This document shows positions 19,989-29,197 of a stretch of DNA of 34,549 nt, in pieces (position 1 is the first letter of the stretch; each line of letters starts with the position of its first letter). The notes under the pieces were generated by a model, which saw only the letters and a list, made by a program, of their open reading frames with translations, was not told where the DNA came from and made no database searches. The DNA comes from Nemertoderma westbladi (lineage: Eukaryota; Xenacoelomorpha; Nemertodermatida; Nemertodermatidae), in contig JAUCBJ010008190.1 in assembly GCA_032718475.1 (NCBI GenBank), positions 1 to 34,549 on the forward strand, in the 5' to 3' direction. The translations under genes and the position numbers were made by a program.

Positions 19989-20237
19989 ATGAAAATGATC
20001 TTGTGGGACGCTACCAGGGGGAAACAAGAGGGACACTCAGTGGGACCACCTGTGAAGCGATACCATGAGTTAATAACGCCCGCACCCAAGGATCCAACAA
20101 CGGGGCTTGGTAAGACAGTATCAGCGAGGTTGAGTAGCCTCAAGAGTAAACAGGAGGGGAGAAAGCGACCCAGGCAGGACGACAATAGGGGTAAGGAACT
20201 GAGATGGTTCCCGGAGGGAGCGGGAGGAGCAATATAA
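19989..20237 (+). pseudogene. ORF X, basic C-terminal end
   Basis: The frame MKMILWDATRGKQEGH...KRYHELITPAPKDP...KQEGRKRPRQDDNRG ends with GAGGAI and a stop. It differs from the tail copy at 4399-4647 by a handful of bases. It lies one frame off the zinc-knuckle frame, and the same offset occurs in both copies. The function is unknown; the basic cluster suggests nucleic-acid binding or nuclear import. Confidence 0.45.
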
Positions 20238-20905
20238 AACTCTAAGACTGATTACAGGCGATGTCGACGTGCCTGGAGGCACCGCATGGACAGACCAGTA
20301 CAAATAATTCCTAAGTGCAATTAACACAAGTGCAATTAGTATGTACGTAGGTAATCAATCAATGTTAGAGAAATATAATATACGTACTATAGTCAGATAT
20401 AACCTTTTCCAATTAGCTATTGGGACTGGGGACTAATTGACTGAAACAGGAGGGTGGGACGATGATGGATCTCATTGACATGATGTACACATGCATGAGG
20501 CCCAACAGAAGTGAGTGAGAATGAAACGGGTTGAGTATGGGAGAAGTATGGGGAGGAGGTATTACGGTATGGGGAAGTAAAGAGTGCGAGATTCAGGAGT
20601 GGGGAGCGAGTGTGGAGGGGGATGAGTCCTATGGGACTAGTGAGAGAGGAACGGACAACAAAGTCCGAGATATAAAATTGTGTGAGGAGTGAGGGCGATC
20701 GTCTAAAACAGATACGCCAGATGCCTTGGTACAGCTTAGCTCGTAGATGTACCAAGGATGGGTAGTGAAAACAGACCCAGGGGGGCCAGCCTGGAAAGTT
20801 GACACCGAGAAGAAAATTCCACCCCACATCCAATACTAGATTGGATTCCAGCGGAATTGAAGCGCAATTAAGGTTGATTCTATCTTCTCACCGGGAAGAT
20901 AGCAT
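20238..20905. other. 3' untranslated tail of copy B, no gene seen
   Basis: This is near-identical to 4648-5315. It contains the block at 20398-20445 (GGGACTGGGGACTAATTGAC) that is also at the end of copy A (1189-1240, minus). No gene is seen. Confidence 0.5.
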
Positions 20906-20913
20906 GGGGGGAG
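20906..20913 (+). promoter_or_regulatory. Polypurine tract before 3' LTR
   Basis: GGGGGGAG-type tract directly before TGTAAGC. It is shorter in G than the tract at 5316-5324. Confidence 0.65.
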
Positions 20914-21521
20914 TGTAAGCGGATTCAATTCCCTGCACTACCCAGTGGAAAATGGGGAAAGTGGCTTTTACCAATTATAGTTGGGAAGGTGACATTACTA
21001 ATATAATGTCACCTAATAACCAACTTAGGCAATACACATTGCCAGCCACAAACAGAGTTGAGAGGCCATAAGCCATCTCAAGGGGTAAAGGGGCTAGCGA
21101 CAAGGGATAGTGGCAACAGGGAGTGCCGAAGTGGAGATTAATAGGTTAGCCAATGATGGGACGGGAAACCATGTAATTGAAGCGCATCCATTGGCCAGGC
21201 CACTTAGAGCAGTAGGAGTAACCAATATGTGTTGATAATATAACCGTTGTATTTATTGCTTATGATTCAGTTGGTATGTGTAGAGTTGTGAGACCGGAAC
21301 GACTTTTAACCGTCGTCATTACCGTGCTATTATATTCTGATTGTGCTAGTATTATATTCTGACATTACGAACAACTGCCACTACAACTCAGTTATTCAAA
21401 CGGCCTTCGGCCTTCTAGATTCAGACATCAGCCTTTCAGCAGGCTACGGACGCGGCGACGCGTATAACCCAAACAACACACCGGTCGGGATCCAGACTGC
21501 CAACTCCAGGATCCCGTCACA
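20914..21521 (+). mobile_element. 3' LTR of copy B, 608 bp
   Basis: It starts TGTAAGCGGATTC and ends CCCGTCACA. It matches the LTR at 5325-5911 with about 23 substitutions by eye and has an extra block of about 35 bp (around 21222-21257) that includes GATAATATAACCGTTGT, also present in the solo LTR at 22669. The extra block is therefore ancestral and was lost from the left LTR. It carries the same hairpin at 20986-21013. Confidence 0.85.
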
Positions 21522-21769
21522 CCCTTTGGCAATTAATTGGCAAACTAAAATTATTTTGTGATTGTTTTTCAGTGATGGTTTGAAATACATTTTGTTACCC
21601 AATGATACATTTTCGTTTACCAGCCCCATACATGACTCAGTTTCGTGTTTAGACCACATCGTATCCACCGCTGATTTCCATTCCATTATTAGATTTATCA
21701 CTGTCCTCTAAGTGATCTTGTGTATGGCGTTGAATGTTAACAAAAAACGACGTCTTTTACATTTACCCC
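21522..21769. other. Unassigned spacer
   Basis: No gene or known element is recognised between the 3' LTR and the TTAA at 21770. It is a mixture of moderately AT-rich sequence. Confidence 0.4.
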
Positions 21770-22084
21770 TTAACCCGGGGGGGGGGGGGGGGGGGGGTAT
21801 CATTTTGACCTTTCCTCGTGTTTTTTTTGTTATAACTCCGAAACAAACGTAGTTGGGAATCGGAAATTTTATAACTTCAACTAAAAATCTATTGCCTTCC
21901 TAATAATGGAAACCGTTTTCAAAAACATTGGAAACTTTTCGAGTTATAGCACCATTTTTTAACCCTACTTTTGGCACTTTTTTTGAGACGTTTTTCGAAA
22001 AATACATTTCATGAAATATGATTTGAACATTTCTATTTTTGATTTACACCGGTTTTTTGGTGTTTAAAATTAGATGGAATTCGT

Positions 22085-23520
22085 ATAAGTTAATTTAGAA
22101 ATTTCGTACTTATTTTTTTAGGAGGGTGCAAAATTTTGGTGCCAGCACCAAATTTTGAAGTATGTAAATTTTGAAAATTAATTGTTTGAACCTGTTTTTT
22201 GCGTAAAAGGGGTTTTTTGGGGTTCTGATTTTGATGGAATATATACGTGTAGTACCAGGCGTATCGAACCTGCACTTTTCGAAGCTGTGTGCAAAATTTG
22301 TTGCCAGCAAGAAGTTTTGAAAACCCATTCAATAGTTCAATTGCTTGTGACAACTTATTTCCCGCAGTGTAGATGTATATGGCGGTTCTGAATTTAATGG
22401 AATAAATAATTATCTAACTAGACTTCTCAAACTTGTATTTTTCGGAAATTTTGGTGCAAAATTTGGTGCTAGCACCAAATGTTGAAAACCATAAAATACA
22501 TCAATTGCTTGTGTGACCTTGTTTCTTGCGTTATACGGGTTTGTGAGGGTTCTGAATTCAATGGAGTAAGTAAAAATTGCATACGAGTTATCTAACTTAT
22601 ATTTTTCGTCGGTGGGTGAAAATTGTTGTGCCAGCACCAAATTTTTTAAATTAAAAAATTGACCAATATGTAAGCGGATTCAATTCCGTGCACTACCCAC
22701 CGAAAATGGGATTAGTGGCATTTTACCAATATAGTTGGCGATGTGGGATTACCAATAATATTCTCACCTCATAACCAACTGGGGCGACACACGCCGTAAG
22801 CCACAGAGAGAGGTGAGAGGTCAAACCACCTCAGAGGGACAAACAAGCTAGTAAGGCTAGTACACAAGGGGTAACGGTAACAGGGAGTGGCGAGGTGAGA
22901 ATTAATCAGCCAATAGTGGGCGGGAAAGCACATTGGGGAGGATAAGAGCGCATCCATTGGATATTAAGGCCACCCAGTAGTGTAGGGCTAATGGAATATG
23001 TGTCAATGATATAACCGTTATGATTACTGATTACCGGTTTAGTTGGTTTCCTTCCAGTTGTGAGACCGGAATAGTTTTGACCGTCGTCACTAACCGCTGT
23101 ATTGCATATTATTATATTCAGACTGTGCTATTATCAATTACTGTGATTATAAATACTGACAACTTAACCCTGTCATTTTCAACGGCCTTCGGCCTAATAT
23201 ATATCCAGTACCAGCTCAGCAGCACACGGACGAGGCGACGCGTACAATCCACACACCGGTCGGGATTCACCACTGCCAACTCCAGTGGAATTCGTCACAC
23301 AATAGATAGTATCATCTTGTTTCTTGCGTTATACGGGTTTATAAGGGTCCTCAATCCGACGGAATCAATAAAAACAGCACTGGACTTGATATCTTAAACT
23401 TGTACGATTTGGTGATGGGTACGAAATTTGGTGCTAGCACCAACATTTGCCATGTTGCGCCGAAAAATACGTGTAGCAATGATCTGGCAAATTAGAAATA
23501 TATTCCATTAGAATCAGCGC
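22085..23520 (+). repeat. Diverged ~165-bp tandem repeat with 16-bp palindrome
   Basis: At least four units are recognisable. Each has a TTGGTGCYAGCACCAA-type palindrome or its relic (22136-22151; near 22299 as GTTGCCAGCAAG; 22463-22478; 22625-22640; 23428-23443) and downstream blocks CTTGTTTCTTGCGTTATACG and GGTTCTGAATTCAATGGA. Spacing is about 160-166 bp once the inserted LTR (22669-23304) is removed. Units are heavily diverged from each other, so the array is old. Confidence 0.7.
22669..23299 (+). mobile_element. Solo LTR, 631 bp, copy B family
   Basis: It starts TGTAAGCGGATTC and ends AATTCGTCACA, and is flanked by the 5-bp duplication CAATA (22664-22668 and 23300-23304). It resembles the LTRs of copy B but is clearly more diverged. 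It split one unit of the 165-bp repeat, and removing it with one CAATA restores the unit. It shows the family's true LTR ends and a 5-bp target duplication. Confidence 0.9.
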
Positions 23521-24065
23521 CCCAGAAAACCTATAAATGTGTATTTATAGCATCGTATAAGTGAATTACAAATTTCGTGTTCAAACCGAAAAGTGCTGGT
23601 TACTTGTTTTTTTACATTTTTTGCTTACGTAGAGGACTAAAACAGCCATTTATAGTAATTAGATCAATTTTAAATATTTTTCAATGGATTTTGCGTACCA
23701 TAAAACCTGTATTGAAAAACAATTAGCCGAAAATTGTAACGTTCAAATTTTATGAAAATTGTTAGCTACTTGTAATTTTGGTGCTGCAAAATAACCACCC
23801 GGTACATTGTTTCGAAAAATTTTTTTTCGGTCGGATACGGACTAGTGAAATCTACGTACAAACAAAAAATCAGACGTCTTAGTTAATATTTGTAGATTTT
23901 AGACTTTGTACAACATTTTATAGCCCGGTACTAATAGGGTTAATGCTCTTACTTGTTGGGATATTCATTATACTATTAATCACAAAACGTCTCTAAACTA
24001 ATCATTGATAATATGCTGCATAGTTGTACGCTAGATTTAATCCTCAAAAAAAGGATGATTTGTGC

Positions 24066-24620
24066 TCCAACTGCATTCCGGGTTGGAATGAATTTGCGAA
24101 AGAAAAGCGGGCTTCAGCGCATGCAGGATGCATTTCATCTTTAGTGCGGCCCAGATGTGGGCTTGTCTGGAAGGTAAAGCGTCCTCTCAATTTAAAGTAG
24201 CTTCCTTAGTGCAAACGGGAGGATGGTGCATTGCGGACAGATCTATTCGCGGCTTCTTTTATTAATTCAAGAAAATATTATTGGAGTTCAATAAAAAAAA
24301 AGTAACTACATCTAAAATGGGTTTAGAAACCTCTGTAAGTACTGCTCACATCGATGAATAGATTTCTAATTTATTCAAGACAAATTATTACGAATTTCTT
24401 AACTCTGTCCTTAAATCTGACGGCTCCAATAATGTACACATTTCTGCTGATAAGGTATCAGGACTGCGGAGAGGGGAGACTGTTGGTCTTGATGGATCTA
24501 TTGCTGTCAATTTTGTGTCTATTATTCAATTTTGTAGGCTACCAATTCAAATTTACTCAAAGAACATAACAAAATTAGCAAAACACATACTTTCTCCACA
24601 AATATTTAACCGGACTCATT
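24066..24620 (+). pseudogene. Decayed LINE: endonuclease-RT linker and RT start
   Basis: One frame reads CIPGWNEFAKEKRASAHAG, then (across two stops) CKREDGALRTDLFAASF...NSRKYYW. A second part reads HIDE, NLFKTNYYEFLNSVLKSDGS, HISADKVSGLRRGETVGLDG and SIAVNFVSII. The PGWN start, the C.R.EDALR..SLA.SF..S..FW block and the DEV...L..GKA.GLDG block are the familiar linker and early RT region of several invertebrate non-LTR elements. Stops, an indel near 24290 and loss of the rest of RT show it is long dead. It is a different family from the fragments at 1-1188 and 17776-18440. Confidence 0.6.
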
Positions 24621-25540
24621 GACCAAATAACATACAGTACAAGCGGACCAAAAAATAGATCTGGCCAAAAAAATATCAAAAGAACTAAACACATTCTTTT
24701 CGCACGAAATAATTTACTTATTGACCAAAAAAAAAATGAACTAATGTTATAAATTCAACCCAAACATTAAAACATCAGCCCCAAAACACACATATCTACT
24801 CTAAAACACATAAATCAAACAACAATACACAGTAGTCAGATATATGATATTTATTTCCATTAAGTCAGCTTTTTCTTTCCAAAATAATAAACGATGTTGT
24901 TAACAATATCGAATATAAAAATATATAATAATAATAATATACAGTATAAAAAATACTTTGGGACGAATTTAAATATTTTGGTACGAAAAGTATGTAATCT
25001 GGGAAAGAAATTATGTATTTGTACGAAGCTTTCATAGCTTACAGAAAACACGAAATTTGGTGATATCGTTTTGGGGGCGGTAAAAAAGTATTATTTGGTG
25101 CGAAAATCTAGGATTATTTTATCACTCAAGCGTATTTGTCTCAATCGTTAATTAACAAACTTTCTAGACTTGTTGTGGAATATCGATGCAAATCATATGT
25201 TTTGTGTATTTTGTAGCCGAGGCAGTGTCAATACTAGTACAGTAGTAGTGTGGGCTCATCTCTAATAACATTATGCAAGTAAATGCACATGAAACATTAT
25301 AATCTTGTGTAACAAGTATGTTGCCTATTACCATAATGCAATACATGTCAATAATATACCGCCACCATATTATGTATTTTTACGTCCATAGTTTATTGTT
25401 TTATCATCACTGTAACGGAACTGCGTTCCACGTGGTTTCATGGGATTTGCGGCGCCGGCACTGCCTGTAGAATTCCAGCGTGCCAAAGGACACGACAATC
25501 ACAGTGGTCTATTACCTGTACGCATCAAAATATAATAATA
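24621..25540. other. AT-rich spacer, nothing recognised
   Basis: Strongly AT-rich sequence with ATAATA runs (around 24925-24945) and no supportable coding region or repeat. A more GC-rich patch at about 25415-25520 has no recognisable protein in any frame I read. Confidence 0.5.
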
Positions 25541-25599
25541 GTACAATATTATATATGATATGAAATGGGGATGGTACACGCATTGCTATAGATATATAC

Positions 25600-25850
25600 T
25601 GCGCCGGGGGGCGCATGAGGGGAGTCAACGATGTTATAATGGCTACTCAAATCGAAACACTAAACAGCTACAGCAACCTGATTGTATATACAGTATGCAC
25701 AGACCGCCTAGGTTCTGGTTCAACGTTCGCGGTTATTGTCGTGCCATGGACACCATTGACCTGGCAAGACAACGTCGCCCATGCTAAAAACACTTCAGAC
25801 GTGGCCCAATATATCGAGATTATTTTACGTCGTTTTTTTTTTATTAAAAT
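25600..25850 (+). other. GC-richer patch with open frames, unassigned
   Basis: About 250 bp of more balanced composition in AT-rich surroundings is open in two plus-strand frames (one contains SNLIVYTVCTDRLGSGS and FAVIVVPWTPLTWQDN). Neither is recognised. It could be a degraded element protein or a host exon. There is a faint resemblance to the patch at 25986-26248, too weak to use. Confidence 0.2.
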
Positions 25851-25985
25851 AACTTAAACTCTTTCAATTATTCTTTATTTATTTATAAATTAAATAATCT
25901 ATTTCTTTATTTGTTACATAAAAAACTCTTAAAAAGATTATTTTACGTTGTAATACATCATATGTTATTACGTATGTACATACCT

Positions 25986-26248
25986 TGACCTCAATGGTCA
26001 CTGAGATGTTGTTTCCGCAGTCGAACACAACTGATATCTTGGGACCTTGGTAATGTGCCCAACAACGTCGTTGAAGGTGTCCCAATGGTGCGCAGTAGCC
26101 GCGACATGTACCCACGTTCACGTAATTCACCGAGGTACAAGTTAAGCCGCAGTTCTTTCCGCTTTCCCAACCCAGGGTGTGCTGGATCTTCTTCCACCTA
26201 TTCCAACGTTGGCAATGAAACCGTGGAGGAAGTAAGTTGTAACCTGTA
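25986..26248 (-). CDS. Candidate exon, cysteine-rich with CRGYC motif
   Basis: On the minus strand an open stretch of about 87 codons is bounded by an acceptor-like ATGTTATTACAG before 26248 and a donor-like AAG/GTATGT at about 25985. The translation contains KNCGLTCTSVNYVNVGTCRG, YC, then GPKISVVFDCGNN and ISVTIEVK, with seven cysteines. CXGXC followed by alternating hydrophobic strands and a later Cys is the pattern of cystine-knot hormones and growth factors (such as GPA2/GPB5 or bursicon), but the spacing is short and the closing C.C would have to be in another exon, which I did not find. The opposite strand is also open with splice-like ends (TTTCCGCAG before 26021, GAA/GTAAGT near 26231). 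This is the only candidate for host protein in the window. Confidence 0.25.
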
Positions 26249-26302
26249 ATAACATTTATCCATTGAATGTAAAATCTTTTTTTGCTTTTTGCAAAGCATT
26301 AA

Positions 26303-27400
26303 GGGGGGGGGGGGGGGGGGGGGGGGTAGCGCATTTTCTGAACAAAAAGTCGAATTTTTGAAACATTTGCTATCTAATGCAGAATTTCATGCTGAATCTA
26401 AATATGGAAACCATTTTCCCATATCTTGCTTAGTTTTCGAGATATCTGGGATATAAGACACTGGCTCCGATATATCGCGATATCGGTAAATGCGATGAAG
26501 TTTGGGGTTTGCATTCAATTTCTGCAAATTTCTGTGCTCAGTGGTGCCAATTGGATGCCTCCACGAGAAAGCACAAAACTTTAATTGAGAAGGTATTTTT
26601 TATGATTATTGGACCCACTGGTCAGGTTATAAGACAACTTCAAGTCTTCGGAACATCGGGACTCAATTAAGCGACTCTGCGGTCTTTGCGGGATTACTGT
26701 ATACGGAATAGACTTATCAGTCATCGGAGATCATCAAAAGTCCTAGTGGTCGTACGAAGTTCGTTTTGGGCTCATTTGAAAGCTCTTTTCTCAGAGAACA
26801 AAGTTACCATTTGGTTTGGCAAACTCTTGAAAGCTGCCTGAGCAATCATAACTTGAACAAAATTTGCAAGGCATATTTTACCTAAATTCATGTTATTCTC
26901 TTAGAAAAGAGCTTGCGATTGAGCCTAAAACTAACTTCGTACGACCACTAGAACTGGAGATTATACATTTTGAAAATCTCCGATGACCAATAAGTCTATT
27001 CCGCGTAATCCCGCAAAGGCCGCAGAGTCGCTTATTCGAGTCCCGTCATTGTTCCGAGAGACTTGAAGTTGTCTTATAACCTGACCAGTAGGTCCAATAA
27101 TCATAGACAAATACCTTCTCAATTAAAATTTTGTGCTCTTTGTCGTGAAGACATCCAATTGGCACCACTGATTACAGAAATTTGCCGAAATTGAAAGCAA
27201 ACCCAAACTTCATCCATTTACCGATATCGCGATATATCGGAGCCAGTATTTTCTACTCCAGATACCTCGAAAACTATGCAAGGTATGGGAAAACGGTTTC
27301 CATATTTGGATTCAGCATGAAATTCTGCATCAAATATGTTTCAAAAATAAATAACTTTTTGGGCAGAAAATGAGCTACCGCCCCCCCCCCCCCCTCCCCC
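26303..27400. mobile_element. Long inverted-repeat element, TTAA-flanked, 1098 bp
   Basis: The left arm (26303 to about 26800) and right arm (about 26891-27400) are imperfect reverse complements over about 500 bp, including GGTAGC.CATTTTCTG, GCTCCGATATATCGCGATAT and GGTCGTACGAAGTT. The spacer is about 90 bp. The outer ends are a 24-base G-run and a C-tract (14 C, T, 5 C), each abutting TTAA (26299-26302, 27401-27404). There is no coding capacity. TTAA is the piggyBac target duplication, so this may be a piggyBac-type MITE or a foldback element. Confidence 0.75.
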
Positions 27401-27429
27401 TTAATTACTATCTTTATCTACATCCACTT

Positions 27430-27950
27430 TATTTCCATTTCAATCTTAATAATGAAATAAGGTATTTTCTGGCCGATGTTCTCAATGAAGTCGCCTCAGA
27501 CGTGGAAACGGAGCCCCATTTACAGCCACTAGACGGGGAACAGTTTAGACTGCGGTCAACCTCAGTCTCACCCGACACACGACTCGATGTCGCGGCCAGT
27601 GGAATTTGGGGGGAGGTTCGAACGGGTTTATATGACGTTAAGGTTTTCAACCCCTTGTGCCCTTCCGATACGCGTACAACCGAGGCAGCTTATCATAAGC
27701 CGCGAAGAATCTGAGAAGAGGCGAAAGTACGAAGAAAGGATTAATATGGTGGAGCAAGCTGGGTTCTGCCCTTTTGTGGTGGCTGCGACAGTGGGTTACA
27801 GCCGTTCAGCTCATGCCTTCTTGAACAGAACTACACTGTTGCTTTCGGCAAAGAGGAATTCCCCTTACCCAGCAACCGGAAAAATTGTTGTGCACCCGTT
27901 TAAGTTTCGCCCTCTTGCGGTCTGCCAGCATTTGCATCCGAGGATCTAGC
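27430..27950 (+). pseudogene. Mobile-element protein fragment, RLDV...DVKVFNP family (plus copy)
   Basis: The frame reads NNEIRYFLADVLNEVASDVE, TEPHLQPLDGEQFRLRST, TRLDVAASGIWG, LYDVKVFNPLCPSDTR. After a frameshift near 27700 it continues EKRRKYEERINMVEQAGFCP and FLNRTTLLLSAKRNS. I recognise this order of blocks from uncharacterised, often RT-linked mobile-element proteins of invertebrates, but cannot name the superfamily. The RLDV...(F/Y)DV(R/K)V core resembles a PD-(D/E)XK nuclease fold (inference). This copy lacks the upstream zinc-binding block seen in the other copy, cut off beside the TTAA element. Confidence 0.65.
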
Positions 27951-28714
27951 CCCACAGGACGAGAGTAGCACGATTGGCGGACAATACGAACCGATCGGCA
28001 GTCTCCTCGGCCGGCCTGGAGTCGGGGTAGACTCCAAAAAAATGGAAAACTGGAAGGGACCAAACAACAACTAACTATATTTAACTTCCAATTCTCATAG
28101 ATTAATTGTCCTATCTAATCTTGTGTAAAAATTATGACATTATTAATTTAATCCTGCATTATATATTAAAGTACCCGGCTTCCTGGTAGCTTAATTAAAC
28201 AAAAAAAAAGTTATGAATAAAAAAATTCAATCTTCTGCCTACTACATTTGCAAAAAGAGTTTCTTCCTTGAATTACCAAAAGGAAATATGAAAAAACCAA
28301 AGGGAAAAATGAAAGACCAAAATAAAGTCATTTTTCAAACTCTCACATTGTTCGTCTACTACACACCATCGCGGTTGCAAAAATGTAGATAATATACAAA
28401 AATAATTTTACTGGAGGGCTTTTCCTACCAAACTAAACATTAGCAAAAGTTGTATATAAAATCATAAAGTTGTATCGATATTCATAAAATTTGTCAAAAT
28501 ACCAAAAATTTAATATTATCTAACCTATAATATAGGTTATATAGTCAAGTTATCCGATTGTATATGAATGTCATATTATAATTATTTTATTTTATTTTAT
28601 GGGAAATATTTGTAATTATGCACTTAAACTTTCTAGAACAACCCTGTACCAGGAAAGTATGACTTGTATATTATACACACTTACTACACACTATTATACA
28701 CACTTTTATCTCGT
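27951..28714. other. AT-rich spacer, nothing recognised
   Basis: After the mobile-element fragment the sequence becomes AT-rich with short homopolymers and a small palindrome around 28520-28545 (TAACCTATAATATAGGTTA). No gene is seen. Confidence 0.5.
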
Positions 28715-28787
28715 ACTAAATTAGCCTAGTGGATAACGCTTTGGGTTATGAATGTAAAGGACGCTGGTTCGATTCTCACCTAATTAA
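28715..28787 (+). tRNA. tRNA-like sequence, probable SINE head
   Basis: The A box TAGCCTAGTGG (28722-28732) and B box GGTTCGATTCT (28766-28776) are 44 bp apart, exactly the tRNA spacing, and match RNA polymerase III consensus well. The acceptor arms (ACTAAAT and CTAATTA) do not pair and the anticodon stem is poor, so it is not a working tRNA. AT-rich sequence follows. A tRNA-derived SINE head or a tRNA pseudogene are both possible; similar sequences head many arthropod SINEs. Confidence 0.55.
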
Positions 28788-29197
28788 ATTCAAATTATTT
28801 AATTAATTAAATTAATTAATTAAAATCATTTTTGTAAGTTTTAGAATTGTTAAATTGTTATAGTGTGTATTCCAATGACGTCATATGATTATATTTAGAA
28901 TGACGCGGAGACATACTGGAAATACATAGTAAATGTATGGCATAGGGACATACTGAGAAATAATGTCGCATTGCGATATAAAGTTGAATCTCATGTCGCT
29001 CTGGCGATTTGATAGTGAGAAATTAATTCCATACAAATAAATAAATAATATTTAATAACATAGGCTAATTTAATTTTTTTTTTTTTTTTTTTTAGAAAAT
29101 ATTATAATAATGTAATATAAATATAATATATAAATCAACATTAATTACTGAACGTATTTAATATTTTGAGAGTTTCTAATTTGCATGTTATTATTAT
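28788..29197. other. AT-rich spacer with AATT repeats and poly-T
   Basis: ATTAATTA-type simple repeats lie at 28790-28825 and a T-run of about 20 at 29074-29093. The remainder is AT-rich and I see no gene. Confidence 0.5.

Larger units (their letters stand above)
5325..21521 (+). mobile_element. BEL/Pao LTR retrotransposon copy B with extra ORF X
   Basis: Between two related LTRs the plus strand encodes, in order, gag (5979-9800), zinc knuckle and protease (9800-10327), RT (13142-14038), RNase H (14046-14546), integrase (14570-16038), a minisatellite (16340-16700), ORF X (17182-20237), a 3' tail, a polypurine tract and the 3' LTR. Inside are a 2322-bp solo LTR of another family and a LINE fragment of about 650 bp; without them the element is roughly 13 kb, long for BEL/Pao. 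Every coding block is damaged. No matching 5-bp duplication is seen outside the two LTRs, as expected if the 5' LTR is shared with the upstream tail. That ORF X belongs to the element rests on collinearity with copy A. Confidence 0.6.
21774..23939. mobile_element. Possible TTAA-flanked non-autonomous element
   Basis: The left end is TTAA (21770-21773) then CCC and a run of 21 G, TATCATTTTG. The right end read inward is TTAA (23943-23940) then CCCTATTAGTACCGGGCTAT. TTAA duplications with CCC...GGG ends are typical of piggyBac-type elements. Similarity between the two ends is weak beyond the first bases. No transposase is present. It contains the 165-bp repeats and a solo LTR. The boundaries are tentative. 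Confidence 0.35.

Noticed and set aside
5320-21526. Target-site duplication around copy B
   Set aside because: The five bases before 5325 (polypurine tract) and after 21521 (CCCTT) do not match; consistent with a shared LTR, not a simple insertion.
22090-22640. Several 70-90 codon minus-strand frames
   Set aside because: They fall in the 165-bp repeats, repeat with them and carry no domain.
25600-26248. Tandem or inverted homology between 25600-25850 and 25986-26248
   Set aside because: Only short scattered matches by eye; not enough to claim a repeat or gene duplication.
28715-28787. Functional tRNA gene
   Set aside because: Acceptor and anticodon stems do not pair, despite good A and B boxes.
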